Shown here piece by piece: positions 34,516 to 41,971 of a stretch of 64,000 nt of DNA. Source of the DNA: UBA6168 sp964508135 (lineage in GTDB: Bacteria; Bacteroidota; Bacteroidia; Chitinophagales; Saprospiraceae). The notes under the pieces are model-generated. The model was given only the letters and a program-made list of their open reading frames with translations, made no database searches and was not told where the DNA came from. How positions within the stretch are numbered: the stretch's first letter is position 1; every line of letters begins with the position of its first letter. Location: assembly GCA_964508135.1 (NCBI GenBank), contig CAZDSU010000017.1, positions 1 to 64,000 on the forward strand, written 5' to 3'. Made by a program: the position numbers and the translations under genes.

Positions 34516-36000
34516 ATGAGACTGGTTTTACTTCTTGCTTTCGCAATTTTATTTGCCGCCTGCGGCTCCAACGAACCGCAGCCAAGCCAAGCCCCTGAGC
34601 AGGGGCAACCACAATACAGCACCACTTATTTGGACAACAAAAAACGAAAGGAACAGGCGGAATCTCCCAATATCGTCATCCAGATTCAAGGGTTATCAGG
34701 TGGAGGAATCGCAAGCCTTGTAGGCACCTTTGAGGACAATAACTACCGGGCCGACTCGGCACAAATCAGCCCGACTGGACAGATTGTGTTCAAACGGCAA
34801 GAGCCTTACTTCCCCGGCATGCTTTACCTTGTGCTACCCAACAATACCAACCTGCAAATGCTGGTTGACCTCGACCAGACTTTTACCATGACCACTACTG
34901 CTGGCAACCTCGTGGGCGACATGAAGGTGGAGGGCAGCGTGGACAACCAAATCATGTACGATGCCTTGAAGTTTGAGGACGGCCAGCGTACATTGTTTCA
35001 AGCCAATGCCCAAAAAATGGCTGGATTGAAGCCTGGCGACCCCACTTTTTTGCAAGTGAAAGCCGAACAGGACAAGTTGATTGACGACCGAAAGGCTTAT
35101 CTGGACAAGGTTTTCAAGGACAATCCAACCTCTATCTTCACCTCATTCAAACGTGCAGGCCAGAACCCCGACCTCCGGGATTGCTACAAACCGGACGGCT
35201 CCATGGATACCGCTCGCTACACCTACTACTACCGAACCCGTTTTTGGAACGGTGCCGACTTCAACGACGAGCGCCTCCTCTACACGCCCGTGATTTCAAA
35301 AATGCTCAACCGCTACATCACCGAACTGACCCCACAGCACCAGGATTCCATCGTGAAATATTCAATCTCACTGGTGGACAGGGTAACCGACAAACCGGAG
35401 TTTTTGAAATACTTTGCCAATTGGATTGTGCTGCACTACGACCCAAAGGAAACGACGCTCATGGATCCCCAAGCGGTGTTCGTCAACATGATCGAGCGCT
35501 ATTTCACCTACGAAAAAGCGGTGTGGTCTGACTCATCGGAGGTGTTCGCATTGCAGCAGCGGGCTTATGAGATGTCGGCGAGCTTGGTGGGAAAAAAGGC
35601 TCCAGAAGTAAACGTGCCAGGCCCAGATGGCAAACCTATTTCACTTTATGGCAAAAAAGCTCCCTACGTCGTGGTGTACATGTGGAACCCCGGCTGCGAG
35701 CATTGCGAAGAGCAAACGCCGAAGCTCGTGCAACTTTACAACCAGATGAAGGACAAAGGATTTGACGTGTACGGCATCGCCGTGAACACCGAAGATGCCA
35801 AGTGGCGGGCGACCATGAAAAAATACGGAATGCCTTGGACGAATGTGTTTGACCCAACCAACAAGTCCATTTATGGCAAATACTACGTGGACAACACGCC
35901 AGAAATCTATCTCCTGAACTCGGAGCGCACCATCATTGCTAAAAACCTTCAGGTTGACCAGATAATGACGATGATAGAGCGGGACAAAGCGAAACGCTAG
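34516..36000 (+). CDS. Thioredoxin-fold (TlpA/AhpC-like) lipoprotein
   Basis: A 494-residue lipoprotein (lipobox LFAAC, C16). Residues about 50-160 resemble a DUF4369-type N-terminal domain (beta-rich, GGGIASLVGTFEDNNYRADSAQIS). A helical middle region follows. The last 140 residues are a redoxin domain starting VGKKAPEVNVPGPDGKPISL, with active site WNPGCEHCEEQTPK (CxxC with EH between the cysteines) and a cis-Pro region near NTPEIYLLN. Such proteins act in the periplasm in thiol-disulfide exchange, often in cytochrome maturation or stress responses, and are very common in Bacteroidota. A bidirectional terminator follows. Confidence 0.88.
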   Translation: MRLVLLLAFAILFAACGSNEPQPSQAPEQGQPQYSTTYLDNKKRKEQAESPNIVIQIQGLSGGGIASLVGTFEDNNYRADSAQISPTGQIVFKRQEPYFPGMLYLVLPNNTNLQMLVDLDQTFTMTTTAGNLVGDMKVEGSVDNQIMYDALKFEDGQRTLFQANAQKMAGLKPGDPTFLQVKAEQDKLIDDRKAYLDKVFKDNPTSIFTSFKRAGQNPDLRDCYKPDGSMDTARYTYYYRTRFWNGADFNDERLLYTPVISKMLNRYITELTPQHQDSIVKYSISLVDRVTDKPEFLKYFANWIVLHYDPKETTLMDPQAVFVNMIERYFTYEKAVWSDSSEVFALQQRAYEMSASLVGKKAPEVNVPGPDGKPISLYGKKAPYVVVYMWNPGCEHCEEQTPKLVQLYNQMKDKGFDVYGIAVNTEDAKWRATMKKYGMPWTNVFDPTNKSIYGKYYVDNTPEIYLLNSERTIIAKNLQVDQIMTMIERDKAKR

Positions 36001-36024
36001 CGATTTTTGGTGTCATCCGAAAAA

Positions 36025-36070
36025 AAAGAAGGGTTTGTGTCGTCTTGGAACAACACAAACCCTTCTTTAT
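36025..36070. terminator. Bidirectional terminator
   Basis: A 16-bp stem (36025-36040 and 36053-36068; AAGAAGGGTTTGTGT core) has an A-run before and a T-rich end after. It sits between convergent genes. Confidence 0.85.
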
Positions 36071-36091
36071 TTCAAAACGTCCTCAGGCAAT

Positions 36092-39000
36092 TCATCGAGC
36101 AATCATCAGCTTCTTCGCAAACGACCGCTTTCCTTCCGGTGTGACGTGTACGAAATACATGCCGTCGTGCCAGCCCTCAACATAGATTTGGTGGATGGCC
36201 TGGGTCACTTCTGGTATGTTCTCCCCATAAACGAGGTGGCCGATGCTGTTGAATACTTCCACCTTCACCTGGATGCCTTGCAACTTTGACATTTCTATGG
36301 AAAAATTACCGCTTGCTGGGTTGGGGAACACGCTAAAAATGGCCAGATGCTCAAAATCAACCACGGCAGGTGCTTCGGAGAGCACCTTGCCTTCCCGGTC
36401 GAACAGCGTTAACCGGTATTGGTTTTCACCGTCAATTGGTTGATTGTCAGTGGTTTTTATAAAAACATGGTCATCAATTTCGGCATCGGCATTGCCGGAT
36501 TGGAGCGTCAGGAACGTTTGCCCATTCGTTAATTTTTCCAAAGTCCAAAATGTAGCGTCGGCTGGAATTTCGAGCACACCGTAAAGTGTTACGTACTCCA
36601 CACCGGGTTGGGCATCGAGCATTATGGATGCTTGGCGGTTGCCTGTGCCGCCACCAACGTTGAGGCCAATGTTCACGGTGTAGTCCTCCACCTCGCCGTT
36701 GTCAACGGTTTCACAGGGTGTCGGGGCGGCAGTGCCACGCTTCATGGTCACCCTCATTCGGGTTGGGCCGGTGAGCGCCGATGTCGGGATTGCAATATTG
36801 CCCAGCACGTCAAATGTGTTCGTACCGTTGGGAGGAGCGGATACTGCTTGCGCAAATGCGACCTCGCCTGGCTCCTGAAAGATACCGTCGTGGTTGTAAT
36901 CAATCCAAACCTTCCAGTATTCTTCATAGGTGTACCAGCTAAAACCTGTTGTCAGGGTAATTGGATAGCTCTGGCCAGTTGACACATTTGCCGAAAGGCT
37001 GGTGAAATCGCTGTATGCCGTCTTGCTTGATGGGTTGTTTATGGTGCCAAACTGTACACCTGCAACCCAGTCGTGCCAAGGAAAGGCACTGGAAGAAGCA
37101 CAATAGCTGGGGCCACCGCCGCCGTTGCTGCAAGTGTTTGGCGGGGTGATGCTCATGGCCTTGGTGCAGGCCGGACTGTTGGAATCCTGGATGGTAAAGT
37201 TTAGCCCCCCGCTGCTGATGGGATATGGCCCCATCAAGGTTGCCATATTGTAAGTGCCAATTTGCGGAGCACCAAAAATTACTGCTGTCCAGCCAGAACC
37301 GACGTTGGTACCGGTCACGGTCATGTTGAAAGTGTAGGTATCGTCAGCCGGGTTGGTCGGGGTGCCGTTGTTGTTGCAAATTGGCGTGGTCGTGGTGGCA
37401 TTGATGGAGCAGGGGTTTGAACTGGAGCATGGTGCTGGGGGCGTCACGCTGCCCGTGGCAGTACAAGCGCCTGTTTCTGAGTCAGTTATGGTGAAATTAA
37501 CCACGCCGCCACTGATGGGAAGCTGGCCGATGGTCACGGGTGTACCGTAGCTGCCTGTGTAATTTTGCCCACCGATAGTGACTGACCACGAAGCCCCGGT
37601 TCCATTGCCGTTGACGGTCAGACTGAAAGAAAAGGTGTCGTCGCCGGGGATGGTGTTCGTGCCGTTGTCGTTGCAGGTTATGTTGGAGGTAGTGGCTTCG
37701 ATGCTGCACGGCACAGGGCCGTCGCTCACAAGGTTGATGACGTAGTCCTCCACCTCGCCATTTGGGATGGCCTCGCAGGGCATTGCGTAGGCGCCCCTTT
37801 TCAACGAAACCCGCATGCGGGTGATGCCCAGGTCGGCAGTGGCTGGCACGATGACCGTACCGGTTTTCGAGCCGCCCGGCGAGCCAAGTGGTGGAGCGCT
37901 GAGGATACCAGAATAGGCCACCTCGGCAGGGTCTTCAAACGTGCCATTGCGGTTGTAGTCAATCCAAACTTTCCAATATTCGTCGAAAGTCTGCCAACTG
38001 AAACCGTTTTCGAGGGTGATGCTGTAGCTGGTGCCGGTGTTCAAATCGGTGTTGACATTGCTGTAAAAAGTATAGAGCGCCTTGCCAGAGGTGTTATCAA
38101 TTGTATTCAATTTTACTCGGGTAATCCAGTCCACCCAAGGTGTGCCGCTGGAGGCGCAGTAGTTTGTGGGGTTTGCGCCAGAGACGCTGATGACCATACT
38201 GCCCGATTTTGTGCAGCCGTTCGCATCGGTGACGGTAACGGAGTAGGTACCGCTGTTGAGGTTGTTGATGGTGGCCGTGGTTGCCCCAGTGCTCCATAGG
38301 AAGGTATAGGGCGCTGTGCCTCCAGTGGGTGCCGAGGTGGCGCTGCCGTTGTTGGCGGGAGCGGAGGTTTCGTCCACCCCAGTCACGTTGGCATTGATTG
38401 GGGCGGGCTGCCCGATGTTGACGATGAGCGTGCCCGTGTTGCCATTGACATCCGTGGCGGTTACGGTGTAGTTGCCTGCGGCAACGTTGTTGATGCTGGC
38501 CCCGGTCGCTCCGTTCGACCATGCATAGGTGTACGGCGCCGTGCCGTTGGCTACGCTGACCGTGGCGCTGCCGTTGGTGCTGCCGTTACAGGTCACGTTG
38601 GTGTTGTTGACAAGCTGCACGTTCAGCGAACCGCCCTGCCCGGTCGGAATGACGAAGCTGGCCTTGTAGTAGGCCCCGTTGTTGTCCTTGCGGATTTGGG
38701 TGTTTGGCACGTTGTCGTTGTTGAAATCCACGTCCGATTCGAAATAGATTTCGATGAAATAGCTGCCCGGGTTCAGCCCAGCCAGCACGTTCAGGTTGGG
38801 GTTGCCCTCCCTGGTCTCGGTGCGGTACGGGCCGTTGGCGACGGTGGTCAATTGCGGCAGCACAAACAGCGTAAACGCTCCAGGGGTGCTTGTTTGGGGG
38901 TAAATGCGGTAGTACAACCGGGCGTTCATCACGTTGTTGTCGCAACTTTCCCAGGTAGTTGATTTTGCCTTGGTGATGTTGAAACTCGTGGGCAAGCCGA

Positions 39001-39196
39001 AGTTGTGGCCTGGGAAAACCGTAAGGTAAGGGCAACTGGAAACCTGGAAGGTGGAGGTGATGCCGTTCACCTCAATGTCCATTGTGGTGGCGCAATCCGA
39101 CACGTAGGAGTACCCACATGCCATTGTTTTCTGTTGGATAAACAGGGATAAAATAGCCGACAGGCCAATGCCGTACAGCAGTCTAGCTGGGTTCAT
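36092..39196 (-). CDS. Large T9SS-secreted protein with SprB and GEVED domains
   Basis: A 1034-residue exported protein with an N-terminal signal segment (about 1-26). Around residues 200-340 there are two SprB-like repeats (VTCNGSTNGSATVSVANGTA; APYTYAWSNGAT and APYTFLWSTGAT). Two GEVED domains follow, about 345-490 and 690-840, each with WKVWIDYNRNGTF- or WKVWIDYNHDGIF-type motifs and ending in NGEVEDYV/T. Two related Ig-like modules lie between them (CSIEATTSNITCND, CSINATTTTPICNN). The end is a type A T9SS sorting domain (FSVFPNPASGNFSIEM ... GMYFVHVTPEGK). It is probably a cell-surface adhesin-like protein; gliding adhesins such as SprB share the repeat type. Confidence 0.87.
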   Translation of the reverse strand: MNPARLLYGIGLSAILSLFIQQKTMACGYSYVSDCATTMDIEVNGITSTFQVSSCPYLTVFPGHNFGLPTSFNITKAKSTTWESCDNNVMNARLYYRIYPQTSTPGAFTLFVLPQLTTVANGPYRTETREGNPNLNVLAGLNPGSYFIEIYFESDVDFNNDNVPNTQIRKDNNGAYYKASFVIPTGQGGSLNVQLVNNTNVTCNGSTNGSATVSVANGTAPYTYAWSNGATGASINNVAAGNYTVTATDVNGNTGTLIVNIGQPAPINANVTGVDETSAPANNGSATSAPTGGTAPYTFLWSTGATTATINNLNSGTYSVTVTDANGCTKSGSMVISVSGANPTNYCASSGTPWVDWITRVKLNTIDNTSGKALYTFYSNVNTDLNTGTSYSITLENGFSWQTFDEYWKVWIDYNRNGTFEDPAEVAYSGILSAPPLGSPGGSKTGTVIVPATADLGITRMRVSLKRGAYAMPCEAIPNGEVEDYVINLVSDGPVPCSIEATTSNITCNDNGTNTIPGDDTFSFSLTVNGNGTGASWSVTIGGQNYTGSYGTPVTIGQLPISGGVVNFTITDSETGACTATGSVTPPAPCSSSNPCSINATTTTPICNNNGTPTNPADDTYTFNMTVTGTNVGSGWTAVIFGAPQIGTYNMATLMGPYPISSGGLNFTIQDSNSPACTKAMSITPPNTCSNGGGGPSYCASSSAFPWHDWVAGVQFGTINNPSSKTAYSDFTSLSANVSTGQSYPITLTTGFSWYTYEEYWKVWIDYNHDGIFQEPGEVAFAQAVSAPPNGTNTFDVLGNIAIPTSALTGPTRMRVTMKRGTAAPTPCETVDNGEVEDYTVNIGLNVGGGTGNRQASIMLDAQPGVEYVTLYGVLEIPADATFWTLEKLTNGQTFLTLQSGNADAEIDDHVFIKTTDNQPIDGENQYRLTLFDREGKVLSEAPAVVDFEHLAIFSVFPNPASGNFSIEMSKLQGIQVKVEVFNSIGHLVYGENIPEVTQAIHQIYVEGWHDGMYFVHVTPEGKRSFAKKLMIAR

Positions 39197-39741
39197 AATG
39201 TTTTACAGTTTTGGTAAATAATTGTCTGTGTCTTCGTGCCGCATCAAATGCATACGGCCAAAAAACTATTGAAGCTGTTTAGACTTTCCTGTTTGAGATA
39301 AAAAAGAGTGATTTTTTGTCCTGAAGTCAGGAATTTTTGAGTGAATAGCAGCGCTATTGCCGAAAAAATTGCTGACTTCAGTGCGGAAAAGCGCCTTTTT
39401 TAGCCAAATGAGGAAAGTCTAAACAGCTTCATTGTCAAAATTGGTCAAAATGCAAGCTCAAAATCGGCTGGCGGGATTGCCGTCGGAGGGAGACTTCCTA
39501 AAACACCAAACTTATTTTTAGCGAATGAGATTTTCAGACGAGCCGTGAAAGGGAAGGATTTTCGGTCAAAAGCCCTGCAAAAGTAAATCGGTTTTTTGAC
39601 TTGTACAAGCTTTTGAAAAAAATGGGAGACCATGTTGCCTTTGAGTGAACAACGGCTTGGTATCGAGAGGGCGGTTCGGAAGCGGTGGCTCAAAGGTCAA
39701 GTCACCCGGTCGTCTTCCACAATTTCCAATTTCCTAATTTC
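39197..39741. other. Intergenic region with giant palindrome
   Basis: 545 nt with no convincing gene. It contains the 162-nt palindrome 39270-39431 and, at its right end, an AATTTCC repeat abutting metF. An 82-codon minus-strand frame (39445-39693) has no family resemblance and is not called. Confidence 0.6.
39270..39431. repeat. 162-nt giant imperfect palindrome
   Basis: The outer 21 bp are perfect (39270-39290 and 39411-39431). Similarity continues through both 81-nt halves, including the shared blocks CTGAAGTCAG and GCAATTTTT or close variants, to a centre at AATAGC-AG-CGCTATT (about 39350). Confidence 0.85.
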
Positions 39742-39743
39742 TC
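39721..39743. repeat. Short AATTTCC repeat at the metF stop codon
   Basis: AATTTCC, AATTTCCT, AATTTCTC in phase. The metF stop codon (plus-strand TCA, 39742-39744) lies at its end. The same phrase recurs at 56599 and 63529. Confidence 0.55.
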
Positions 39744-40698
39744 AAAAAACTGTCTCCGCCACCTGCCGAATGGTATCCGCATCACCCATGGTGTAGTAGT
39801 GCAAGCAAGGCACTCCGGCAGCCTTCAGCTCCTTGGACTGGGCGATGAGCCACTCCACGCCTACTTCCTGACGAGCCTTGGCGCTGCTTGCCTTTTGCAC
39901 CTCACGCACCAGGTCGTCGGGCAGGTCAATGTAGAAATGGCGGGGGATGGAGCTTAATTGGTGGATTTTGGTCAGCGGTTTCAGGCCCGGCACGATGGGC
40001 ACGTTGATGCCCGCCTTGCGGCACTCCTCCACGTAGCTAAAGTAGTGGCGGTTGTCAAAAAACATCTGCGTCACGATGTAATTGGCGCCAGCGTCCACTT
40101 TTTCCTTCGTAAAAGCTAGGTCGTTGGCGATGTTCGGCGACTCGAAATGCTTCTCCGGGTAGCCCGCCACGCCGATGCAGAATTCCGTTTTCAGGCCATC
40201 TTTGATGTTGTCGTCGAGGTACTGGCCCCGGTTCATGCCGTCAATCTGCTTGACGAGGTCGAGGGCGTACTCGTGGCCGTTGGGGTCTGGCACGAAGCGC
40301 CCGTCGAAGCTGGCCGCATCGCCCCGCAGCGCCAGCACGTTGTTGATGTTGAGGAAGTTGAGGTCAATGAGGGCGTTCTCCGTCTCCTCCTTCGTGAAGC
40401 CGCCACAGATGAGGTGTGGCACGGCGTCCACCCCGTAGCGGTGCATGATGGCGGCGCAGATGCCGACCGTGCCGGGCCGCTTGCGGATGGCGATTTTTTC
40501 GTAGTACCCGCTGGGCATTTTCTTGTACACGAAGTCCTCCCGGTGGTAGGTCACGTCAATGAACGGCGGCTTGAACTCCATCAGCGGATCCAGCGTATCG
40601 AAAATGGCCTTCATGCTGCCCCCCTTCAGTGGCGGCAGCACCTCAAACGAGACGAGTGTTTGGCCTTTGGCGTTCTCGAAATATTCGGTTACTTTCAT
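39742..40698 (-). CDS. metF: Methylenetetrahydrofolate reductase
   Basis: A 318-residue TIM-barrel flavoenzyme from the ATG at 40698; the longer frame to 40746 reads through a phrase repeat and is rejected. Motifs include VSFEVLPPLKGG with the substrate-contacting Glu, IDVTYHRED, PHLICGGFTKEETENALIDL, NVLALRGD and GANYIVTQMFFDN. It reduces 5,10-methylene-THF to 5-methyl-THF for methionine synthesis. It stands alone; both its 5-prime and 3-prime edges are bordered by short 7/8-nt repeats. Confidence 0.95.
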   Translation of the reverse strand: MKVTEYFENAKGQTLVSFEVLPPLKGGSMKAIFDTLDPLMEFKPPFIDVTYHREDFVYKKMPSGYYEKIAIRKRPGTVGICAAIMHRYGVDAVPHLICGGFTKEETENALIDLNFLNINNVLALRGDAASFDGRFVPDPNGHEYALDLVKQIDGMNRGQYLDDNIKDGLKTEFCIGVAGYPEKHFESPNIANDLAFTKEKVDAGANYIVTQMFFDNRHYFSYVEECRKAGINVPIVPGLKPLTKIHQLSSIPRHFYIDLPDDLVREVQKASSAKARQEVGVEWLIAQSKELKAAGVPCLHYYTMGDADTIRQVAETVF

Positions 40699-40705
40699 GG
40701 ATTCT

Positions 40706-40738
40706 ATTGCTGAATTGCTGGTATTGTTGAATTGTTGG
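40706..40738. repeat. Octamer repeat ATTGCTGA/ATTGTTGG upstream of metF
   Basis: Four units (ATTGCTGA, ATTGCTGG, ATTGTTGA, ATTGTTGG) begin 8 nt upstream of the metF ATG. A related array lies at 54826. Confidence 0.65.
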
Positions 40739-40791
40739 GGCGACAAAGCTACATGCTTTGACTACTAAAATCCAAACAGCGTCGGCGCCCA

Positions 40792-40827
40792 ATCGTAAGT
40801 CGTAAATCGTCCAATCGTAAATCGCTA
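40792..40827. repeat. Heptamer repeat ATCGTAA
   Basis: ATCGTAA, GTCGTAA, ATCGTCC, (A)ATCGTAA, ATCGCTA. The last three bases (CTA) are the complement of the stop codon of the next gene. Confidence 0.65.
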
Positions 40828-41814
40828 AAATCCCCGCGTCAGGTATTTTTTGTCCTCAATAATCATCGAGCTTACCGTGTGGTCGCCGTTCAGGTACAGC
40901 ACGATTTTTTCCTTTTTGTCATTCACGAACTCCCACTGGAAGCGCTCCTCCTGTGCGCCAGCCTGTTCGTCTTCCTTCACGGAGACGCGCTTCACCTGGT
41001 GCTTCCAGCTCTTGTCTTCCCTCATGCCGTCCTCGAACTGCACGATGGAGCGCACCACCACGAAGTATTCCTTCGTGATTTTGACTTTCTTGTCGGGGCT
41101 TGCAGCGGCGGCGCTGTCAACTAGTATGGTCGCTGCATTAACAGCCAGCGAATCCACCGTAGCGGCGGCGCTGTCCCTGTCCTTTTTCTTCTTTTTGACG
41201 TCTTTTTCCTCAATGGTGATTTCCTCCACGAAACTGATACTCGTGCTGTCCTTCATGCGCAAGCGCTCCTGCACCTTGTCCAGCGTGTGTACCCGGAAAA
41301 ACGGGTGAAACTTTTTGCCCCAAATAGAATCAGGCTCCTCAAACACCAACTCTCCCCTGTCGGTGAAATAAGCCTTCTCCTCGTCCTTCAGCTTGCCGGG
41401 TATGGCAGGCAGGTAAAAAATGGTTTCCTTGTCGCTTGGCGAGCGCCTGAAAATCAGCGTCTCCACCATGCCGTATTTGTTCAAAATCACCTTCAAGTGC
41501 CCCTGCAAACGGGCGTCACGGGCATTCATCAGCGTCAGCTTGAAGCCGTAGTCCTCTGGCTGCATGTTGTTGATGTTGTAAACGCCCTCCAGGCCCTCGC
41601 CCTTCACGTAGAGGTTAGTGTGCGTGATGCCGAAGGAGTATTGCCCAGGGGTCAGCTCTTCTTGCCGCTCGTTCGGGACTTCCTTCACCGACGGTTTGAA
41701 GTCGTAGCCAATCAGCTCGTCAGGCGTGTAAAAACGGCGGTCGGAAAGGTAGCTGTGCTGCCCCTGCACCCAATTGGCGAGCGTCAGAAAAATGAGCAAG
41801 AGGTTCGTTTTCAT
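40825..41814 (-). CDS. Unrecognised secreted protein
   Basis: A 329-residue protein from the ATG at 41814, which begins a signal peptide (MKTNLLLIFLTLANWVQGQ). The upstream frame to 41904 runs into tandem repeats. I do not recognise the family. It is beta-rich with a Lys-run (DVKKKKKDRD) near residue 215 and an Ala-rich low-complexity stretch (DSAAATVDSLAVNAATILVDSAAAA) that divides two halves. The lengths and position could suggest a gliding or T9SS accessory, but the GldN hallmark motifs are absent. It probably lies in the periplasm. Its stop codon falls inside a heptamer repeat. Confidence 0.65.
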   Translation of the reverse strand: MKTNLLLIFLTLANWVQGQHSYLSDRRFYTPDELIGYDFKPSVKEVPNERQEELTPGQYSFGITHTNLYVKGEGLEGVYNINNMQPEDYGFKLTLMNARDARLQGHLKVILNKYGMVETLIFRRSPSDKETIFYLPAIPGKLKDEEKAYFTDRGELVFEEPDSIWGKKFHPFFRVHTLDKVQERLRMKDSTSISFVEEITIEEKDVKKKKKDRDSAAATVDSLAVNAATILVDSAAAASPDKKVKITKEYFVVVRSIVQFEDGMREDKSWKHQVKRVSVKEDEQAGAQEERFQWEFVNDKKEKIVLYLNGDHTVSSMIIEDKKYLTRGF

Positions 41815-41883
41815 GGACGTATTTTTCTTTAGATTTTTTTTTAAAATGGTTGTCAACAAATTCAGCGTTCTTATGCTTTTCGG

Positions 41884-41971
41884 ACTGTCGAACTGGACTG
41901 CCAACTGCCAACTGTCGAACTGCCAACTGTCGAACTGCCAACTGTCGAACTGCCAACTGTCGAACTGCCAC
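41884..41971. repeat. Tandem 7/8-nt repeat AACTGCC/AACTGTCG
   Basis: Alternating AACTGCC and AACTGTCG units run for about 88 nt between two minus-strand genes, ending 1 nt before the stop codon of the next gene. The reverse complement of the same phrase is at 17371-17460. Confidence 0.85.

Noticed and set aside
39445..39693. 82-codon minus-strand frame near the 39-kb palindrome
   Set aside because: No family resemblance, no promoter, low-complexity borders; probably chance.
40825..41814. Gliding motility protein GldN
   Set aside because: Length and signal peptide fit loosely, but the conserved GldN segments are not present.
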